Assembly (NCBI RefSeq): GCF_000613245.1
Contig: NZ_HG964936.1
Location: 1,769,733-1,813,749, forward strand
Length of the DNA: 44,017 bases
Direction: 5' to 3'
Source of the DNA: Mycobacterium asiaticum DSM 44297
GTDB taxonomy: Bacteria; Actinomycetota; Actinomycetes; Mycobacteriales; Mycobacteriaceae
In this document: piece by piece, positions 41,667 to 44,017 of the stretch
Layout: each line of letters starts with the position of its first letter
How positions within the stretch are numbered: position 1 is the stretch's first letter
Made by a program: the position numbers and the translations under genes
The notes under the pieces: model-generated
Seen by the model: only the letters and a program-made list of their open reading frames with translations
What the model was told of the DNA's origin: nothing
Database searches by the model: none

Positions 41667-42713
41667 ATGACAGAAGAGGATTTCGAACGCGACGTGTCGC
41701 CGACGCTGGCCGTTGGCGAGGGGGACATAGACGGCAGCCTGCGGCCTCGCTCGCTGCGGGAGTTCATCGGCCAGCCCAGGGTCCGCGAGCAGTTGCAGCT
41801 GGTGATCGAAGGAGCGAAGAACCGCGGTGGCACACCGGACCACATCTTGCTGTCCGGGCCGCCGGGCCTGGGCAAGACCTCGCTGGCGATGATCATCGCC
41901 GCCGAACTGGGCTCGTCGCTGCGGGTTACCTCGGGGCCGGCGCTCGAACGTGCGGGCGACCTAGCCGCGATGTTGTCCAACCTGCTTGAACACGACGTGC
42001 TTTTCATCGACGAAATCCACCGCATCGCCCGGCCCGCCGAGGAAATGCTGTACCTGGCGATGGAGGATTTCCGCGTCGACGTGGTGGTCGGTAAGGGACC
42101 TGGCGCGACGTCGATCCCGCTGGAAGTCGCGCCCTTCACGCTGGTCGGCGCGACCACCAGATCCGGCGCGCTGACCGGCCCGCTGCGCGATCGGTTCGGC
42201 TTCACCGCCCATATGGACTTCTATGAGCCGGCCGAGTTGGAACGGGTGCTGGCGCGCTCGGCCGGGATCCTGGGTATCGAGCTCGGAGCCGAGGCCGGAG
42301 CGGAGATTGCTCGCCGATCGCGGGGGACTCCGCGCATCGCCAACCGGTTGTTGCGCCGGGTGCGCGACTTCGCCGAGGTGCGCGCCGACGGCATCATCAC
42401 ACGCGATGTTGCGAAAGCAGCGCTGGAGGTCTACGACGTGGACGAGCTGGGGCTGGACCGGCTGGACCGGGCCGTGCTGTCGGCGCTGACCCGCAGCTTT
42501 GGCGGGGGCCCGGTCGGTGTCTCGACGCTGGCGGTGGCGGTCGGGGAGGAGGCCGCGACCGTGGAAGAGGTGTGCGAACCTTTCCTGGTGCGCGCGGGCA
42601 TGGTCGCCCGCACGCCGCGAGGCCGGGTGGCCACGGCGCTGGCGTGGACGCACCTGGGAATGACGCCCCGGTCGGGGTGGCGCAGCCCGGACTGTTCGAC
42701 TAGGAGGACGTGA
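41667..42713 (+). CDS. ruvB: Holliday junction helicase RuvB (C-terminus shifted)
   Basis: A hexameric AAA+ motor: Walker A GPPGLGKT (64-71), Walker B DEIH (115-118), sensor region near [18 protein letters not shown], and a winged-helix C-terminal domain. The end is odd. After GMTP the frame reads [14 protein letters not shown] to 42713. With one more C in the run CCCC (42666-42669) it would read [11 protein letters not shown] and stop at TAG 42701-42703, the usual RuvB end, followed at once by the AGGAGG site of the next gene. The protein is functional in either case; the shift is probably a sequencing indel. Confidence 0.93.
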   Translation: MTEEDFERDVSPTLAVGEGDIDGSLRPRSLREFIGQPRVREQLQLVIEGAKNRGGTPDHILLSGPPGLGKTSLAMIIAAELGSSLRVTSGPALERAGDLAAMLSNLLEHDVLFIDEIHRIARPAEEMLYLAMEDFRVDVVVGKGPGATSIPLEVAPFTLVGATTRSGALTGPLRDRFGFTAHMDFYEPAELERVLARSAGILGIELGAEAGAEIARRSRGTPRIANRLLRRVRDFAEVRADGIITRDVAKAALEVYDVDELGLDRLDRAVLSALTRSFGGGPVGVSTLAVAVGEEAATVEEVCEPFLVRAGMVARTPRGRVATALAWTHLGMTPRSGWRSPDCSTRRT

Positions 42714-43099
42714 TGGTCACCGCCGCACTGGTTTTCGCCGCGCTCGCCGCGGTACTGCACGTCTACATCTGGAGCATGGAGTCGCTGACGTGGACCTCGC
42801 CGCGCACCCGGGCGACGTTCGGCACCACGCCCGAGGAAGCCGAAACCACCAAACTGCTGGCGTACAACCAGGGCTTCTACAATTTGTTCTTGGCGATCGT
42901 GACGGGTGTGGGTATCGGCGCGGTGTTCATGGGCCACCGCGAGGTGGGCGCCGCGCTGGTGTTCGCCGACGTCGGGTCGATGGCCGCGGCCGCGGTGGTG
43001 CTGCTGATCTCGGCCCGGGACAAGGCGCGCGCAGCGGTGACGCAGGGCCTTTTCCCTGTCATTGCGATCACCCTGCTGATCATCGGGTTGGCCTCCTAA
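42713..43099 (+). CDS. DUF1304 membrane protein
   Basis: A 128-residue integral membrane protein with four helices. It has the family's N-terminal HVYIWSMESLTW motif, LAYNQGFYNLFLAIVTG and a final FPVIAITLLIIGL helix. ATG 42713 is 5 bases after AGGAGG (42702-42707); a GTG one codon earlier is in frame but too close. It is probably co-transcribed with ruvCAB. Function unknown. Confidence 0.8.
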   Translation: MVTAALVFAALAAVLHVYIWSMESLTWTSPRTRATFGTTPEEAETTKLLAYNQGFYNLFLAIVTGVGIGAVFMGHREVGAALVFADVGSMAAAAVVLLISARDKARAAVTQGLFPVIAITLLIIGLAS

Positions 43100-43185
43100 C
43101 GCAAGCCGACCGCTCCGGTGCGGCTCGTGTGACGCATGTGCTCGTGGCGGTTGGTGTGAAACTGGACCGTTACACCACCGGCGCC

Positions 43186-43211
43186 TACGGGTACCCAAGC
43201 CGATACCCGTA
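43186..43211. promoter_or_regulatory. 8-base perfect dyad overlapping a ribosome site
   Basis: TACGGGTA (43186-43193), 10 bases, TACCCGTA (43204-43211). The last base is the first of AAAGGAG (43211-43217), the ribosome site of the gene at 43223. A hairpin or bound protein here could control its translation or transcription. Confidence 0.5.
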
Positions 43212-43222
43212 AAGGAGATGCC

Positions 43223-43879
43223 ATGAAAACCATTGAGGACCGCCCCGCACGTGGTCGGATGCCACGCTCACGCGGAGCATTAACCGGACTACTCCTCGTC
43301 ATTCTGGGCGCATGGGGTGCGTTGATCCCGTTCCTCGGCCCGAACTTCGACTTCGCCTACGGCCCGGGCCAGTCGTGGACGGCCGCGCGTGGATGGCTCG
43401 AGGTACTGCCCGGCGTCGCCACCGTCGTCGGAGGCCTGCTGCTGATCCTGTCGAAGAGTCGCGCCGGCGGGATGCTGGGTGGCTGGCTGGCTGCGCTCGG
43501 CGGCGCCTGGTTCGTCGTCGGTCGCTCATTCGCGCCGGTGCTCGGCACCGGTTCGGTCGGTGACCCGGTCGCCGCGACCGACCGCAAACGGGCGGTTCTC
43601 GAAGTTGCGTACTTCAGCGGCCTCGGCGTGCTGATCGCTTTCTTGGCGGGCGCGGCGCTGGCGCGGGTCGCCGCGCGGCTTGCCCGTGACGTCCACCACG
43701 TAGAGACGGTTGACCGAGTCCCGGCATCCCAGCACTACGTGGCTGACGCTCCCCGCGAGGAGGCGGTGTCGACCGACGCCTTGACCACACCGCGGGCGCA
43801 GGCGGTTCCAGCAACAGAAGCCGCACCGCGGCGCGGCGGACTGTTCCGTCGCCACCGCACCCCGGTCGCGCACCAGTAG
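43223..43879 (+). CDS. four-helix membrane protein, function unknown
   Basis: A 218-residue protein. A basic N-terminus is followed by ALTGLLLVILGAWGALIPFL, VLPGVATVVGGLLLILS, GGWLAALGGAWFVVG and VAYFSGLGVLIAFLAGAALA as membrane segments. A long hydrophilic C-terminal tail of about 65 residues follows, with RRGGLFRRHR near its end. ATG 43223 has a strong AAAGGAG 5 bases upstream. I do not recognise a family; it is not obviously linked to the ruv genes. Confidence 0.7.
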   Translation: MKTIEDRPARGRMPRSRGALTGLLLVILGAWGALIPFLGPNFDFAYGPGQSWTAARGWLEVLPGVATVVGGLLLILSKSRAGGMLGGWLAALGGAWFVVGRSFAPVLGTGSVGDPVAATDRKRAVLEVAYFSGLGVLIAFLAGAALARVAARLARDVHHVETVDRVPASQHYVADAPREEAVSTDALTTPRAQAVPATEAAPRRGGLFRRHRTPVAHQ

Positions 43880-43912
43880 CGATGGACGGGGGTGCCGTCG
43901 AGCGCTAATGGC

Positions 43913-44017
43913 TTAGGCGGACGTGCCGTTCGCGCCTCGTCCTCTGGCCTCGCCCAGGACCGCGTTGCCCCCCTGGCCGCCTTGGCCAGCGGTGCCGGTG
44001 CTGCCCCCGCCATTGCC
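43913..44017 (-). CDS. PE_PGRS family protein, C-terminal end (partial; PE_PGRS44 position)
   Basis: On the - strand the last 34 codons read GNGGGSTGTAGQGGQGGNAV and then LGEARGRGANGTSA before TAA at 43913-43915. This is a PGRS tail. Its place and direction next to ruvB match M. tuberculosis Rv2591 (PE_PGRS44). The remainder lies beyond the window edge. Confidence 0.85.
   Translation of the reverse strand, partial: GNGGGSTGTAGQGGQGGNAVLGEARGRGANGTSA

Noticed and set aside
40778..42205. 475-codon open frame on the - strand across ruvCAB
   Set aside because: Antisense to three conserved repair genes; low-complexity product.
1..44017. tRNA genes, CRISPR arrays, insertion sequences, prophage
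   Set aside because: I found no cloverleaf with conserved arms, no spaced direct repeats and no transposase or integrase frames.

Overview
The window is high-GC DNA from a slow-growing Mycobacterium. The start (about the first 150 bases, + strand) and the end (last 105 bases, - strand) both carry the Gly/Asn-rich tail of a PE_PGRS protein, a family confined to this group. Many genes start at GTG or ATG placed 6-8 bases after a TANNNT -10 box, the mycobacterial leaderless pattern. From memory of gene order, the window is the inverted counterpart of the M. tuberculosis stretch Rv2638 to Rv2591: STAS protein (Rv2638), DedA (Rv2637), hemerythrin-like protein (Rv2633c), methyltransferase (Rv2622), Fe-S-type regulator (Rv2621c), Rv2620c, Rv2619c, Rv2618, Rv2617c, Rv2616, thrS, HIT protein, pgsA1, patA, pimA, Nudix protein, pdxS, tesB2, pdxT, yebC, ruvC, ruvA, ruvB, PE_PGRS44. 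The species cannot be named from the sequence alone.

Region by region. 0-7.7 kb holds accessory genes: a PE_PGRS tail, two small cytosolic proteins, a secreted Het-C/phospholipase-C-like protein, a metallo-beta-lactamase-fold and an alpha/beta hydrolase in one operon, a frame-disrupted TauE/SafE permease, a small catalase-like peroxidase, a YbdK-type ligase and a TetR regulator. 7.5-9.4 kb holds the STAS protein, a second TetR regulator with an inverted-repeat operator, and DedA. 9.5-20.7 kb is an aromatic-acid catabolic island absent from M. tuberculosis. It contains an acyl-CoA synthetase, an IclR regulator, a tightly overlapping operon (Rieske dioxygenase alpha and beta subunits, a 79-residue protein, a BphB-like dihydrodiol dehydrogenase, a class II aldolase-like protein), and pcaH-pcaG-pcaB for protocatechuate ring cleavage. 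A membrane DUF2231-Rieske fusion, a hemerythrin-like protein and a methyltransferase sit inside the island. My reading is that the dioxygenase, dehydrogenase and aldolase-like decarboxylase turn an aromatic diacid (phthalate-like) into protocatechuate, which PcaHG and PcaB then open and lactonise. The electron-transfer partners and the later beta-ketoadipate enzymes are not in the window.

20.7-28.5 kb holds small redox and regulatory units: an alpha/beta hydrolase, two related HTH regulators with matching cysteine patterns and clear palindromic operators, DoxX, cupin, DUF1990, aldo/keto reductase and thioesterase genes, and a frame-disrupted nitronate monooxygenase. 28.6-35.0 kb is the essential phosphatidylinositol/PIM operon, thrS-HIT-pgsA1-patA-pimA-Nudix, with nearly every gene overlapping the next. 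35.0-43.9 kb holds a membrane protein, a secreted CDGP-like protein, the pyridoxal phosphate operon pdxS-tesB-pdxT, yebC, a DUF2617-like gene, the ruvCAB operon behind a LexA box, and two membrane proteins.

Three genes (TauE/SafE permease, nitronate monooxygenase, end of ruvB) each become normal if a single base is added. A fourth (TetR at 6.9 kb) may be similar. This pattern fits either sequencing indels or recent decay and should be settled before the genes are called dead.
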